A stretch of DNA of 64,000 nt from Candidatus Galacturonatibacter soehngenii (GTDB lineage Bacteria > Bacillota > Clostridia > Lachnospirales > Lachnospiraceae), in NCBI RefSeq assembly GCF_008830185.1, contig NZ_WAGX01000005.1, positions 868,001 to 932,000 on the forward strand. Direction: 5' to 3'. Below, piece after piece: positions 54,028-62,960 of the stretch (its first letter is position 1; the number at the start of each line of letters is the position of its first letter). Below the pieces are notes generated by a model. It saw only the letters and a program-made list of their open reading frames with translations. It made no database searches and was not told the origin of the DNA. The translations under genes and the position numbers were made by a program.

Positions 54028-56952
54028 CTAGTCCTGATTTATTGTATGGTCCAATATCTTTTGCGCAGCTTCCAAACTAAAATATTTTTCTATATATTCT
54101 GGCATGCACTGGGACATTTGGTTTAACGTGTTCGTATCCTGATATAAATGAACTAACTCATTTGCAAAGGCATTTGCAGCATCCTCTACTCTCATTACAT
54201 CATGATACTCTAACAAGCCTTGTGCCCCTACACTTGTTGTCATTACAGGTATTTGATAATACAACGCCTCAATAACCTTGCCCTTCATTCCTGCTCCAAA
54301 ACGTAATGGTACAACCACCATTCTAGTTTCTAGATATGCTTTTTCAAGTTCTTCTTCCGATACAAATCCACGTATCACAACATGATCACTTGCAAGATTC
54401 ATAATCTTATCTGGTGGATTAGAACCAATTACTTGTAATACAACATCAGGTATACTACATAATACCTTTGGTAAAATCTCTTGTACAAACCATACCACCG
54501 CATCTACATTTGGTTCATGTGCAAATCCTCCAACAAATAAAAGGTTCTTTCTTACATTTGCATCTAGTGGCTGTATCTTTCTTGGTTCATCATATACGAA
54601 AACAGGAATTGCATACGCGTTGATTTTACTGTTTACTTTTTCTATCTCTTCTATTTCTAAATAAGATGGATAATAGACTACATCTGCTTGTTCCATAATA
54701 CTATATTCTAATTGTTTCATATGATTTGCATGTGCAAGCAAGGATTTGTCCCTTGTAAAGCTATATTCTAGCAACTCTCTCTTATAGTGCAAATCATGTC
54801 CATAATAAATTAGTTTACCCTTAATGCTTTTCTTTAAAACATCTAGGAATTTAAAGGTAGTATAAGGTCGATTGGAGAAAACAACATCAATATGTTTTCC
54901 ATAATCCATTAGCCACTTATCAACATTTAATAAGTAAAAGCTACCAGTCAACACTTCCACTCCTAATTGTTCTAAATAGACTGAATATACATCATCTGCT
55001 TTAAAATCCTCTGGAATAAATTTGACCTGATATCCCATTTTTAAGAACGCTCTTATGTATGCCAAAGTCGATTTTGAACCTGCATCCTTATCAAACTGTG
55101 GAACATAGCGGTCAATAAATACGGCTATCTTCTTATTCATACTCCTATCTCTGGCAATAAATAATTCATTTGGATTTTTACACTGCTTTTCTAAATCAAG
55201 AGCCCACTTTTCCTTAAACTTTTCTTTGTTTTCAATCTGGTATTTTTTGATTCCATCAGAGGTATCTGTTCCATTTGAAATTCCTTCATAATGAATCACT
55301 ACTGACTTTGGCTGATATACAACTTTATATCCTTCCTTTCGAACCGAAAATGCAAGATCCGTGTCCTCATAATAGGCAGGTGCAAATCTCTCATCAAATC
55401 CACCAATTAAGTTCCACAAAGAACTTCGAATCATCATAGCTGCCCCTGAAATATAATCTACTTCCTTCACATAGTTATACTCTGGCTTATCACACAAATC
55501 ATTTCTACCATAATTCCACCCATCTGCATTACTCCATATAACGCCACCAGCTTCTTGTAATATTCCATTTGGATACACAAGCTTTGAACCCGTCAATCCA
55601 ATTCGTTCATCTGCCTCCATTTGTTCTACCAATGGCTTTAACCAATTGTTTGTCACTGTCGTATCATTATTTAAAAACAAGATATAGTTTCCTCTTGCCG
55701 CTTTAGCCGCTTGATTGCAATTTCTTACAAAACCTAAATTCTCATTATTACGCTTTATGATTACATTCGCTACGTAATTGGAAAGCTTTCGTGTTAGGTC
55801 GGTAGAAACATCATCTCCAATGATAATCTCATAAGTGACATCTTTTGTATGTTCCAGAATAGATTTTAAGCATTTATAAGTATAATCAAATTGATTATAT
55901 ACAGGAATTATAATAGAAACTTGTGGTTTTTCTATGAACGGAAATACTATTTTTTCTAACTTATGATTTTTTTTTTGAAACAAGCCCCTAATCGTCTTTG
56001 CTGCTTTGACAGGTGCTCGTCCTATTTTATACATTGGATTAGAACGCATTTTTTGAATGATTGCTTCTAAATCCTGAATGTATTTATCTTTATCTGATAT
56101 GGTATTGTCCTTGATATAGCAAAGTTCATTGAGATGTTCAATGTCTTTATCTTTTTCTTGCAGCATTTTAAAGCTACTAAGGTCAAAACCTTCCTCCCCT
56201 AGATTATCTCTCGACTTAATTGGTTTTTTATAGTTATCGGTATAGATGTACTGACGATTTTCTCCATGAGCGTAGTGTTGATAATGATCTTCCATTTCAA
56301 AATATGCATCTGCCAACTCCTGCGTATATCCAAAATATGCAAGAAACTTATCTTCTGTCATGTATTTTTCCAAATACATCCGATATCTTTGATAAAAGTA
56401 GAATACGCTTCTATACTTCAAGTATTCAACTGGAACAAGACAATCCACTACCCATTCACAGTCAAGGCAATATATTACTCCATCCTTTTCAATAAAATTA
56501 TCAAACAAGCAATCGATATTAGCTGGATTTATTGCCATTCCCTGAATCTTTTTCGCCTCTCCAAAAATTTCAATAAAACGTTTTGATTCTTGAAACTCTT
56601 CCAAATATTCTGAATGAAAATCAAAGATTTTATTCTGTACAGATTTTATCTTTTCCAGCAATTCTTCTTTGTTCTCAATTACACGAAATAATGAATCTTG
56701 TAATGTATTACCCTCAATGTATTCATAGGAGGCAATGCCTTCCTCTATACTAGGTATCAAAACATGAACCTGATTCATTACCTTTTTAATTTGCTCGGAT
56801 TTATCCCTTAGACTTTGAATGTGAGGGATTGCCTGTTCATTTAATGCTTTTTTTTGAACTATGGTCTTGCCACCCTCTTCAAAAACACATGTACTAATTT
56901 GAAACTCAAGTCTTCTTGTTCGATTATATTTTACAAATAAAACATTTTTCAT
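54028..56952 (-). CDS. Large multidomain glycosyltransferase (GT2 plus GT4)
   Basis: A 974-residue protein. Residues 1-250 form a kinase-like or unknown domain (IYCLDCEWVVD), 270-310 a short coiled coil, 350-600 a GT2 domain (VSIIIPVYNQFDYTYKCLKSI, GDDVSTD, FLNNDTTV and YYEDTDLAFSVRKEGY), and 625-974 a GT-B/GT4 domain (KIAVFIDRYVPQFDKDAGSK, LLFVGGFAHEPNVDAV and VPLRFGAGMKGKVIEAL). So two transferases are fused, likely adding two sugars in sequence. GGAGG lies 5 nt before the ATG at 56952. Confidence 0.85.
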   Translation of the reverse strand: MKNVLFVKYNRTRRLEFQISTCVFEEGGKTIVQKKALNEQAIPHIQSLRDKSEQIKKVMNQVHVLIPSIEEGIASYEYIEGNTLQDSLFRVIENKEELLEKIKSVQNKIFDFHSEYLEEFQESKRFIEIFGEAKKIQGMAINPANIDCLFDNFIEKDGVIYCLDCEWVVDCLVPVEYLKYRSVFYFYQRYRMYLEKYMTEDKFLAYFGYTQELADAYFEMEDHYQHYAHGENRQYIYTDNYKKPIKSRDNLGEEGFDLSSFKMLQEKDKDIEHLNELCYIKDNTISDKDKYIQDLEAIIQKMRSNPMYKIGRAPVKAAKTIRGLFQKKNHKLEKIVFPFIEKPQVSIIIPVYNQFDYTYKCLKSILEHTKDVTYEIIIGDDVSTDLTRKLSNYVANVIIKRNNENLGFVRNCNQAAKAARGNYILFLNNDTTVTNNWLKPLVEQMEADERIGLTGSKLVYPNGILQEAGGVIWSNADGWNYGRNDLCDKPEYNYVKEVDYISGAAMMIRSSLWNLIGGFDERFAPAYYEDTDLAFSVRKEGYKVVYQPKSVVIHYEGISNGTDTSDGIKKYQIENKEKFKEKWALDLEKQCKNPNELFIARDRSMNKKIAVFIDRYVPQFDKDAGSKSTLAYIRAFLKMGYQVKFIPEDFKADDVYSVYLEQLGVEVLTGSFYLLNVDKWLMDYGKHIDVVFSNRPYTTFKFLDVLKKSIKGKLIYYGHDLHYKRELLEYSFTRDKSLLAHANHMKQLEYSIMEQADVVYYPSYLEIEEIEKVNSKINAYAIPVFVYDEPRKIQPLDANVRKNLLFVGGFAHEPNVDAVVWFVQEILPKVLCSIPDVVLQVIGSNPPDKIMNLASDHVVIRGFVSEEELEKAYLETRMVVVPLRFGAGMKGKVIEALYYQIPVMTTSVGAQGLLEYHDVMRVEDAANAFANELVHLYQDTNTLNQMSQCMPEYIEKYFSLEAAQKILDHTINQD

Positions 56953-56972
56953 GTCTGCCTCCAAATTCTACC

Positions 56973-57866
56973 TTATGCCTTTGCAAAAATCAAAAAGGAA
57001 TTTGAAAAATATTCAAATTTTTGGTCATTGCAAAGTTGGTCGTATACGATATCTTCATCAAATAGCTTAAAACGTGCCCTATCATAGGCAATTGACATAT
57101 TTCTCAAGTCACCAGCCTTTGGTAAATAGTTCTTGGCATACACTGCATTTGGCAATTTATAATCTGGTATCGGATAATAAAAGTCATTTCCTTGATACCC
57201 CGCTCTTTGTAGCAAGGATTCTATCTCATTTTTTGAGAAAGTTCTAACACTTGATACATTTTTGTAATTTTCAATGCCATCAAACAAGTTTCCTGTATGG
57301 TCTTCCATTGCACCAGCAAAATATTTTAAACCAAATTTATTTTCAATAGCAATGATTAGTGTTCCATTCGGTTTTAAGAATTTTTTCACTCGTTTTAACA
57401 TCTCTTCATAAGGTGCTTTTGCGTTAATATAACTATCCGCATATTCTAACACCCCAATTAATGTCACATAATCGAACTTCTCAGTTAGTTCAATATCTTC
57501 AAAATTCCCCACCATAATTTCTAGATTATTGTACATTTCATTTCTTTTCGCATTAATAGTTGAACGACGCTTGGATAGTTCAATTCCGACTACTCGTTTC
57601 ACTTTCTCACAAAATAACCCGGTAATTGCACCACAGCCAGAACCAATCTCTAATAAGGAGGCTTCTTTATCAAAATCATACCACTCAAGAATATTTTGTC
57701 TTATTGGAGACAAGTGATATAAAATCGCCCAATCGTCATCCTTCATAAGTCGTTCTTGTATATCTTCCTCGCTTTGAAAAATCTCTAATATTTTATCTTC
57801 CACATCACCATCACTATAAAGATCCTCACCCTTATAGTAGGTTAGATTTAATACCTCTTTGTTCAT
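56973..57866 (-). CDS. Class I SAM-dependent methyltransferase
   Basis: A 297-residue methyltransferase. The SAM-binding motif I LLEIGSGCGAITGLF is at about residues 70-84, followed by RVVGIELSKRR and the DYVTLIGVLEYAD segment. It lies just before the large GT gene and after the ABC exporter ATPase; in many ABC-dependent O-antigen systems methylation of the chain end stops growth and marks it for export, and Wzt here has a C-terminal domain, so a terminating role is plausible. GGAGG precedes the ATG. Confidence 0.85.
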   Translation of the reverse strand: MNKEVLNLTYYKGEDLYSDGDVEDKILEIFQSEEDIQERLMKDDDWAILYHLSPIRQNILEWYDFDKEASLLEIGSGCGAITGLFCEKVKRVVGIELSKRRSTINAKRNEMYNNLEIMVGNFEDIELTEKFDYVTLIGVLEYADSYINAKAPYEEMLKRVKKFLKPNGTLIIAIENKFGLKYFAGAMEDHTGNLFDGIENYKNVSSVRTFSKNEIESLLQRAGYQGNDFYYPIPDYKLPNAVYAKNYLPKAGDLRNMSIAYDRARFKLFDEDIVYDQLCNDQKFEYFSNSFLIFAKA

Positions 57867-57910
57867 TGCTTCCTCCATTTTGTTCGTCTCTGATTTTGAG
57901 TAATTTCCTC

Positions 57911-59182
57911 TTACGACTCCTCTTCAAATACCACAGCACTGTCCATATCATAAACTCCTACTGTATTCTTATTCGAAATAACACTCAAATTAACAATGTC
58001 ATACATACGATCATAAATAACAAGCTCTCCATTCTCAAAACCTGTACATCCAAGAGAGAGTAAGTAATCTTTCCCTTGTAACATCATTTTTTGTGTAAAG
58101 GAAATGACATATGTCTTTCCTGCTTCTGCCATTTTAACATCCGTATTTTCTACCATTGTATTCGTACCGGTAAGTTCAGAACCTTTGCTATCTTTTATCG
58201 TAAAGGCAAAAATCGGTTCGCTGATTGTCTCATTAAAATGAACCTTCATCTTAATGCTAAATTCCTGTCCTTTCATAATCAGGTTACTTAACCTTCCTTG
58301 TTCATCAAATATACCAACATCTATGATTTCGGCTCTTTTATCACCATAGATATTTTGATTTGGATTCACGGCCAACTGATGCATCCATTTCTTTGTCTGG
58401 TCTACTTCTATTGCCGCTTGTGCTGCAATCTCACTGATTTTGTTTGGATCATATTGATTTGCCAAAATCTTCTTATATAAATCTACGATAACATTTGGCT
58501 TACCTTCTTCAACAAAATTACCTCTATTTAGTAAGATTGCTTTATCACAATATTTTATAACACTACTCATGTCATGTGTCACAAGTAAAATAGTGGTTCC
58601 TTTTTCTTTGATCTCATTTATTTTATTAAAGCATTTTGCCTGGAAAAAGACATCTCCAACCGATAACGCTTCATCTACAATTAATATTTCAGGTTCTACA
58701 TTAATGGCTGTTGCAAATGCAAGACGCACCAACATACCACTCGAATAAGTCTTAACTGGCTGATGTACAAAATCTCCAATATCAGCAAATGAAAGAATAT
58801 CAGGAATTTTCTCTTCCATCTCTTTTTTCGTAAAGCCCATCATTGTTCCATTTAAATATATATTTTCAATACCTGTGTATTCCATATTAAAGCCTGCTCC
58901 AAGCTCCAAAAGAGCAGAAATCTTGCCGCTTATTTCTAGACTTCCTTGTGTCGGAGTCAATACACCAGTAATTATTTTCAAAATTGTTGATTTTCCTGAA
59001 CCATTGGTACCTACAATACCAACTGTTTCCCCCTGTTTCACATCAAAGGTTATGTTATTTAAGGCATAAAAGCTTTTATGGTATTTCTTTTTAAAGGGAC
59101 TTAGTGTCTCCTTTAAACGATCAATTGGCTTTTCATACAGCCTATAAACCTTACTTAAATCCTTTATACGAATCGCAAACAT
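57911..59182 (-). CDS. wzt: ABC polysaccharide exporter ATPase with C-terminal glycan domain (Wzt type)
   Basis: A 423-residue ATPase: Walker A GIVGTNGSGKST near residue 55, signature YSSGMLVRL, Walker B ILIVDEALS, and the switch histidine LVTHD. Residues after about 270 form a beta-sandwich like the Wzt carbohydrate-binding domain, which reads the chain end before export. AGGAGAGAG lies before the ATG at 59182. Together with the permease gene it exports the glycan; the two genes are separated by a structured repeat. Confidence 0.9.
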   Translation of the reverse strand: MFAIRIKDLSKVYRLYEKPIDRLKETLSPFKKKYHKSFYALNNITFDVKQGETVGIVGTNGSGKSTILKIITGVLTPTQGSLEISGKISALLELGAGFNMEYTGIENIYLNGTMMGFTKKEMEEKIPDILSFADIGDFVHQPVKTYSSGMLVRLAFATAINVEPEILIVDEALSVGDVFFQAKCFNKINEIKEKGTTILLVTHDMSSVIKYCDKAILLNRGNFVEEGKPNVIVDLYKKILANQYDPNKISEIAAQAAIEVDQTKKWMHQLAVNPNQNIYGDKRAEIIDVGIFDEQGRLSNLIMKGQEFSIKMKVHFNETISEPIFAFTIKDSKGSELTGTNTMVENTDVKMAEAGKTYVISFTQKMMLQGKDYLLSLGCTGFENGELVIYDRMYDIVNLSVISNKNTVGVYDMDSAVVFEEES

Positions 59183-59201
59183 AAATTCTCTCTCTCCTAC
59201 T

Positions 59202-59392
59202 ATGAGCACTTAGAGAGTGTATTTTTAACTCTCTTAGTGCGAATGTACTCATTTTTCCTTAGCGAGATTTTTTCGAGCTTAGTAAAAATGAGTTTCCTTT
59301 TTCTTCACTTAGAGAGTGTATTTTTACTCTCTTAGTGCGAATGTACTCATTTTTTCTTAGCGAGATGTTTTCGAGCTTAGTAAAAATGAGTT
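59202..59392. repeat. Two tandem two-hairpin repeats between exporter genes
   Basis: Copies at 59202-59294 and 59305-59392 each hold CACTTAGAGAGT/ACTCTCTTAGTG and ACTCATTTTT/AAAAATGAGT stems separated by TTAGCGAGA and TCGAGCTTAG. They match 2023-2108 in the nif gap. No gene is encoded. They sit in the middle of the wzm-wzt unit and would be transcribed. Confidence 0.75.
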
Positions 59393-59399
59393 TCCTCAT

Positions 59400-60215
59400 T
59401 TATAATACATCTGCAAAATGAGGTTTTAGCTTTTTAAATAATTTAAGTCCTATTACGAATACTATTAATGTAAAGCACCAAAAATATAAGGTGTCAAACG
59501 GCTTTTCCCAAAAGCCTACATGCTCCATAAAACTAGAACGATAACCTTCCACGATATAATAAAGCGGATTAATCTTTAAAATCCAAATATATGGATCAAG
59601 TCTGCCGTGAAATGGCTCCTCCATATGTGGATGCCACATTATCGGTGTTGCCCAAATTCCAAATTGTAATGCAATATTAACAATTTGTGCCATATCACGA
59701 AATAATACCGTGATTGACGAAGTAATAAATGACAAACCAATTAGCAGTACAAACAAACAAAACGTATAATATAGAGCTTGTAACCAATAGATAGAAGGCG
59801 TTTTCCCGTATATTAAGTATGCAAAGATCATAATTCCAATAAATATTCCATGAACAAACATACAAGAAATAATTTTTACCATCGGTAATACGCTAACTTT
59901 AAATACTACTTTTTTAACTAAATAGCTATATTCAGTAAGGCAATTTGTAGCATGGTTCATGGCTTCACTAAAGAAAAACCATGGTACAATCCCAGGTGTA
60001 AACCAGATAAGATAAGGTTCATCTACAGGTGGGGTTGAGCGAAAAGCTACCTGAAATACCAGGAAATAAATCAATATAGTTACAATGGGTTGCACGAACA
60101 TCCATGCAACCCCAAAGTATGATCCTACGAATCTCTTGCGAAAGTCTGCTACTGCTAATGACATGATAAGCTTTCGTTTGCCTATAACATCCTTCATACT
60201 TTCTATAAAATCCAT
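59400..60215 (-). CDS. wzm: ABC polysaccharide exporter permease (Wzm/TagG type)
   Basis: A 271-residue ABC-2 permease with about six membrane helices. Motifs SLAVADFRKRFVGSYFGVAWMFVQPI at the start and LFRDMAQIVNIALQFGIWATPI at mid-protein, with INPLYYIVEGYR near the end, are typical of Wzm/TagG exporters of O-antigen and teichoic acids. The ATG at 60215 has GAGGTTA upstream; it comes 8 bp after the rfbC stop. Confidence 0.92.
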   Translation of the reverse strand: MDFIESMKDVIGKRKLIMSLAVADFRKRFVGSYFGVAWMFVQPIVTILIYFLVFQVAFRSTPPVDEPYLIWFTPGIVPWFFFSEAMNHATNCLTEYSYLVKKVVFKVSVLPMVKIISCMFVHGIFIGIMIFAYLIYGKTPSIYWLQALYYTFCLFVLLIGLSFITSSITVLFRDMAQIVNIALQFGIWATPIMWHPHMEEPFHGRLDPYIWILKINPLYYIVEGYRSSFMEHVGFWEKPFDTLYFWCFTLIVFVIGLKLFKKLKPHFADVL

Positions 60216-60223
60216 CTTTAACC

Positions 60224-60775
60224 TCATTTCTTAAGTGACGAAATACCTTCCCACTTTTTATCCTTTTCCGATAACACAAGTTCTAAGTCCTTTGGAATCG
60301 GCCACTCAATTCCTATATCAGGGTCATTCCAAATGATTCCTCCCTCATCGTTTGGATGATAAAAGTCTGTGCATTTATACGCAAACTCTGCTGTTTCAGA
60401 AAGGACAAGAAAACCATGTGCAAAGTTTTTAGGAATGAAGAATTGTTTCTTATTCTCTGCTGACAAAACCACTCCAAACCACTTACCATACGTACTTGAT
60501 CCTTCTCTTAAATCAACTGCCACATCAAATACTTCACCACTTACTACGCGAACTAGCTTGTCTTGCGGAAATTCTTTTTGAAAATGCAATCCTCTTAAAA
60601 CGCCTTTTTTTGAACTGGATTGATTATCTTGAACAAACTGACAATCAATTCCTGCTTCTGCAAAATCTTTGTAGTTATAAGTCTCTACAAAGTATCCTCT
60701 TTCATCACCAAATACAGTTGGCTCTATTACCTTTAAACCTTCTATTTCGCATGTTGTTACTTTAATTTTTCCCAT
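60224..60775 (-). CDS. rfbC: dTDP-4-dehydrorhamnose 3,5-epimerase
   Basis: A 183-residue RmlC cupin enzyme of dTDP-L-rhamnose (or related 6-deoxy sugar) biosynthesis. Motifs: EPTVFGDERGYFVETYN, QDNQSSSKKGVLRGLHFQ with the catalytic His, VFDVAVDLREGSSTYG and IPKNFAHGFLVLS. Full length for the family. It follows rfbA by 17 bp, within an rfbB-rfbA-rfbC operon. Confidence 0.95.
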   Translation of the reverse strand: MGKIKVTTCEIEGLKVIEPTVFGDERGYFVETYNYKDFAEAGIDCQFVQDNQSSSKKGVLRGLHFQKEFPQDKLVRVVSGEVFDVAVDLREGSSTYGKWFGVVLSAENKKQFFIPKNFAHGFLVLSETAEFAYKCTDFYHPNDEGGIIWNDPDIGIEWPIPKDLELVLSEKDKKWEGISSLKK

Positions 60776-60792
60776 ATCAAAAAGCCTCTTTC

Positions 60793-61662
60793 CTATAATC
60801 CATTTGCAATATCCATTAAATACTGACCATATGCAGTCTTAAGAAGTGGCTGTGCAAGCTGAATTAATTGTTCTTTATCAATGAATCCTCTTTTATACGC
60901 AATTTCTTCAATGCATGAAATATACAATCCCTGACGTTTTTGAAATGCAGCTACAAAATCTGCCGCATCTAACAGCATATCATGACTTCCTGTATCTAAC
61001 CAAGCAAATCCACGTCCCAAGGTTTCTACATTTAAGTTACCTCTTCTTAAATATTCATTGTTTACACTTGTAATTTCAATTTCTCCTCTTGCAGAAGGCT
61101 TTACATTTTTAGCAATTTCTACTACTTCGTTATCATAGAAATAAAGACCAGGCACTGCATAATTTGATTTTGGATTCTCCGGTTTTTCCTCAATTGATAA
61201 TGCTTTTCCATTTTCATCAAATTCAACTACACCATACTCTCTTGGGTCTCTTACATAGTATCCAAAGATGGTTGCTCCTGTTTCTCTAGACGCTGCTCTT
61301 TGTAATACATCTGAAAAGCTTTGTCCATAGAATATATTATCACCAAGCACCAATGCAACATTGTCTTTCCCAATAAATTGTTCACCCACAATAAATGCAT
61401 CTGCTAGTCCTCTTGGCACTTCTTGCACGGCATATGACATATTTAATCCTAACTGTTTTCCCGTTCCAAATAATTCCTCAAATACTGGCAAATCTCTAGG
61501 TGTTGAAATGATTAATATATCTTTGATTCCGGCTAACATTAAAGTAGATAATGGATAATAAATCATTGGTTTATCATAAACTGGCATAATTTGTTTTGAT
61601 ATTGCTTTGGTAAGTGGATAAAGACGTGTCCCTGAGCCACCTGCTAATATAATACCTTTCAT
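60793..61662 (-). CDS. rfbA: Glucose-1-phosphate thymidylyltransferase
   Basis: A 289-residue RmlA enzyme that makes dTDP-glucose. N-terminal [17 protein letters not shown] is the nucleotide signature; [28 protein letters not shown] (metal Asp) and EKPENPKSN are the other family blocks. The ATG at 61662 has GGAGG 8 nt upstream. First enzyme of the dTDP-sugar route. Confidence 0.96.
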   Translation of the reverse strand: MKGIILAGGSGTRLYPLTKAISKQIMPVYDKPMIYYPLSTLMLAGIKDILIISTPRDLPVFEELFGTGKQLGLNMSYAVQEVPRGLADAFIVGEQFIGKDNVALVLGDNIFYGQSFSDVLQRAASRETGATIFGYYVRDPREYGVVEFDENGKALSIEEKPENPKSNYAVPGLYFYDNEVVEIAKNVKPSARGEIEITSVNNEYLRRGNLNVETLGRGFAWLDTGSHDMLLDAADFVAAFQKRQGLYISCIEEIAYKRGFIDKEQLIQLAQPLLKTAYGQYLMDIANGL

Positions 61663-61737
61663 TCTTAAGTCCTCCATTTATTTGCTTAAACGTATGATAG
61701 GCAGTACCTAAAAATACAGATACTGCCACTATAATTC

Positions 61738-62814
61738 TTATTGATACATATCCTGATAGTATTTTTGATAATCTCCACTGGTTACATTCTTAAGCCAGTC
61801 CTCATTTTCAAAATACCATTTTATCGTAAGCTTAATTCCATCTTTGAACATAGTTTCTGGATACCAGCCGATTTCTTCTTTGATTTTATCTGGAGCAATC
61901 GCATAACGTTTGTCATGTCCTTTTCTATCTTCAACATAAGTGATTAAATCTTTGCTTACCAATTTCTTACGTTCATCACCTTCTGGAAGCATTTCTTGTA
62001 ATGTATCTAAAATGATATGGATAATCTCAATGTTTTGCTTTTCATTATGACCACCGATATTATATCTTTCTCCAAGTCTTCCGTTTTCTTGTACCATATC
62101 AATGGCTTTTGCATGGTCATCTACATATAGCCAGTCTCTAACGTTTGTTCCAGTTCCATACACTGGAAGCTTTTTGCCTTGTAATGCATTATTAATAATA
62201 AGCGGAATTAGTTTCTCTGGAAATTGGTAAGGTCCATAATTGTTACTGCAATTGGTAATATTTGCAGGAAATTTATACGTATCAATATAAGACTTTACAA
62301 GCATGTCCGAAGAAGCTTTACTTGCTGAATATGGACTATGAGGATCTATAGGTGTTGTCTCATAAAAGAATGTATCGTCCTCTTCTAAAGAACCATATAC
62401 TTCATCGGTTGAAACATGTAAGAACTTTTTATCTTCTTTAAAGCTTCCATCCTCTAACATCCAAGCATTTTTAGCAGCATTTAACATAACTAAAGTACCT
62501 AATACATTCGTCTGCACAAAAACCTCTGGATTCTTTATACTTCTATCTACATGACTTTCTGCTGCAAAGTGAACAACTCTGTCAATCTCATTTTCGGCAA
62601 AAATCTTCTCAATGGCCTCTTTATCGCAAATGTCAGCTTTAACAAAAGTATAATTCTCTTTGTTTTCCACTTCTTTTAAGTTCTCTAAATTCCCTGCATA
62701 TGTTAATGCATCTACATTAATGATTCGAATCTCATTATTGTATTTTTTAAACATATAGTGTATATAGTTTGAGCCAATAAAGCCCGCTCCACCTGTTACT
62801 AAATATGTTCTCAT
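61738..62814 (-). CDS. rfbB: dTDP-glucose 4,6-dehydratase
   Basis: A 358-residue short-chain dehydrogenase. NAD-binding VTGGAGFIGSNYIHY at the start, HFAAESHVDRSI, STDEVYG (catalytic Thr-Asp-Glu) and the YSASKASSD tyrosine motif are present. GGAGGAG lies 7 nt before the ATG at 62814. It converts dTDP-glucose to the 4-keto-6-deoxy intermediate. It is the first gene of the visible biosynthetic operon; a hairpin lies in its leader. Confidence 0.96.
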   Translation of the reverse strand: MRTYLVTGGAGFIGSNYIHYMFKKYNNEIRIINVDALTYAGNLENLKEVENKENYTFVKADICDKEAIEKIFAENEIDRVVHFAAESHVDRSIKNPEVFVQTNVLGTLVMLNAAKNAWMLEDGSFKEDKKFLHVSTDEVYGSLEEDDTFFYETTPIDPHSPYSASKASSDMLVKSYIDTYKFPANITNCSNNYGPYQFPEKLIPLIINNALQGKKLPVYGTGTNVRDWLYVDDHAKAIDMVQENGRLGERYNIGGHNEKQNIEIIHIILDTLQEMLPEGDERKKLVSKDLITYVEDRKGHDKRYAIAPDKIKEEIGWYPETMFKDGIKLTIKWYFENEDWLKNVTSGDYQKYYQDMYQ

Positions 62815-62860
62815 TTTTAATCTCCTCCATAGGTTCATCTGTTTTTATAATAGTGAATCG

Positions 62861-62912
62861 TAGCTCACAAAATATGTAAGCATATACATATTTTCCCGCT
62901 AAATGCTACGAA
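62861..62912. repeat. Nested inverted repeat in the rfbB leader
   Basis: CGTAGC pairs with GCTACG, and inside it AAAATATGTA pairs with TACATATTTT. No T-run follows on either strand, so an operator or leader structure is more likely than a terminator. Confidence 0.5.
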
Positions 62913-62960
62913 TAATTATAACATTAGAAATAGAATGCTTCAAGATGTATTTTTGAGGCT

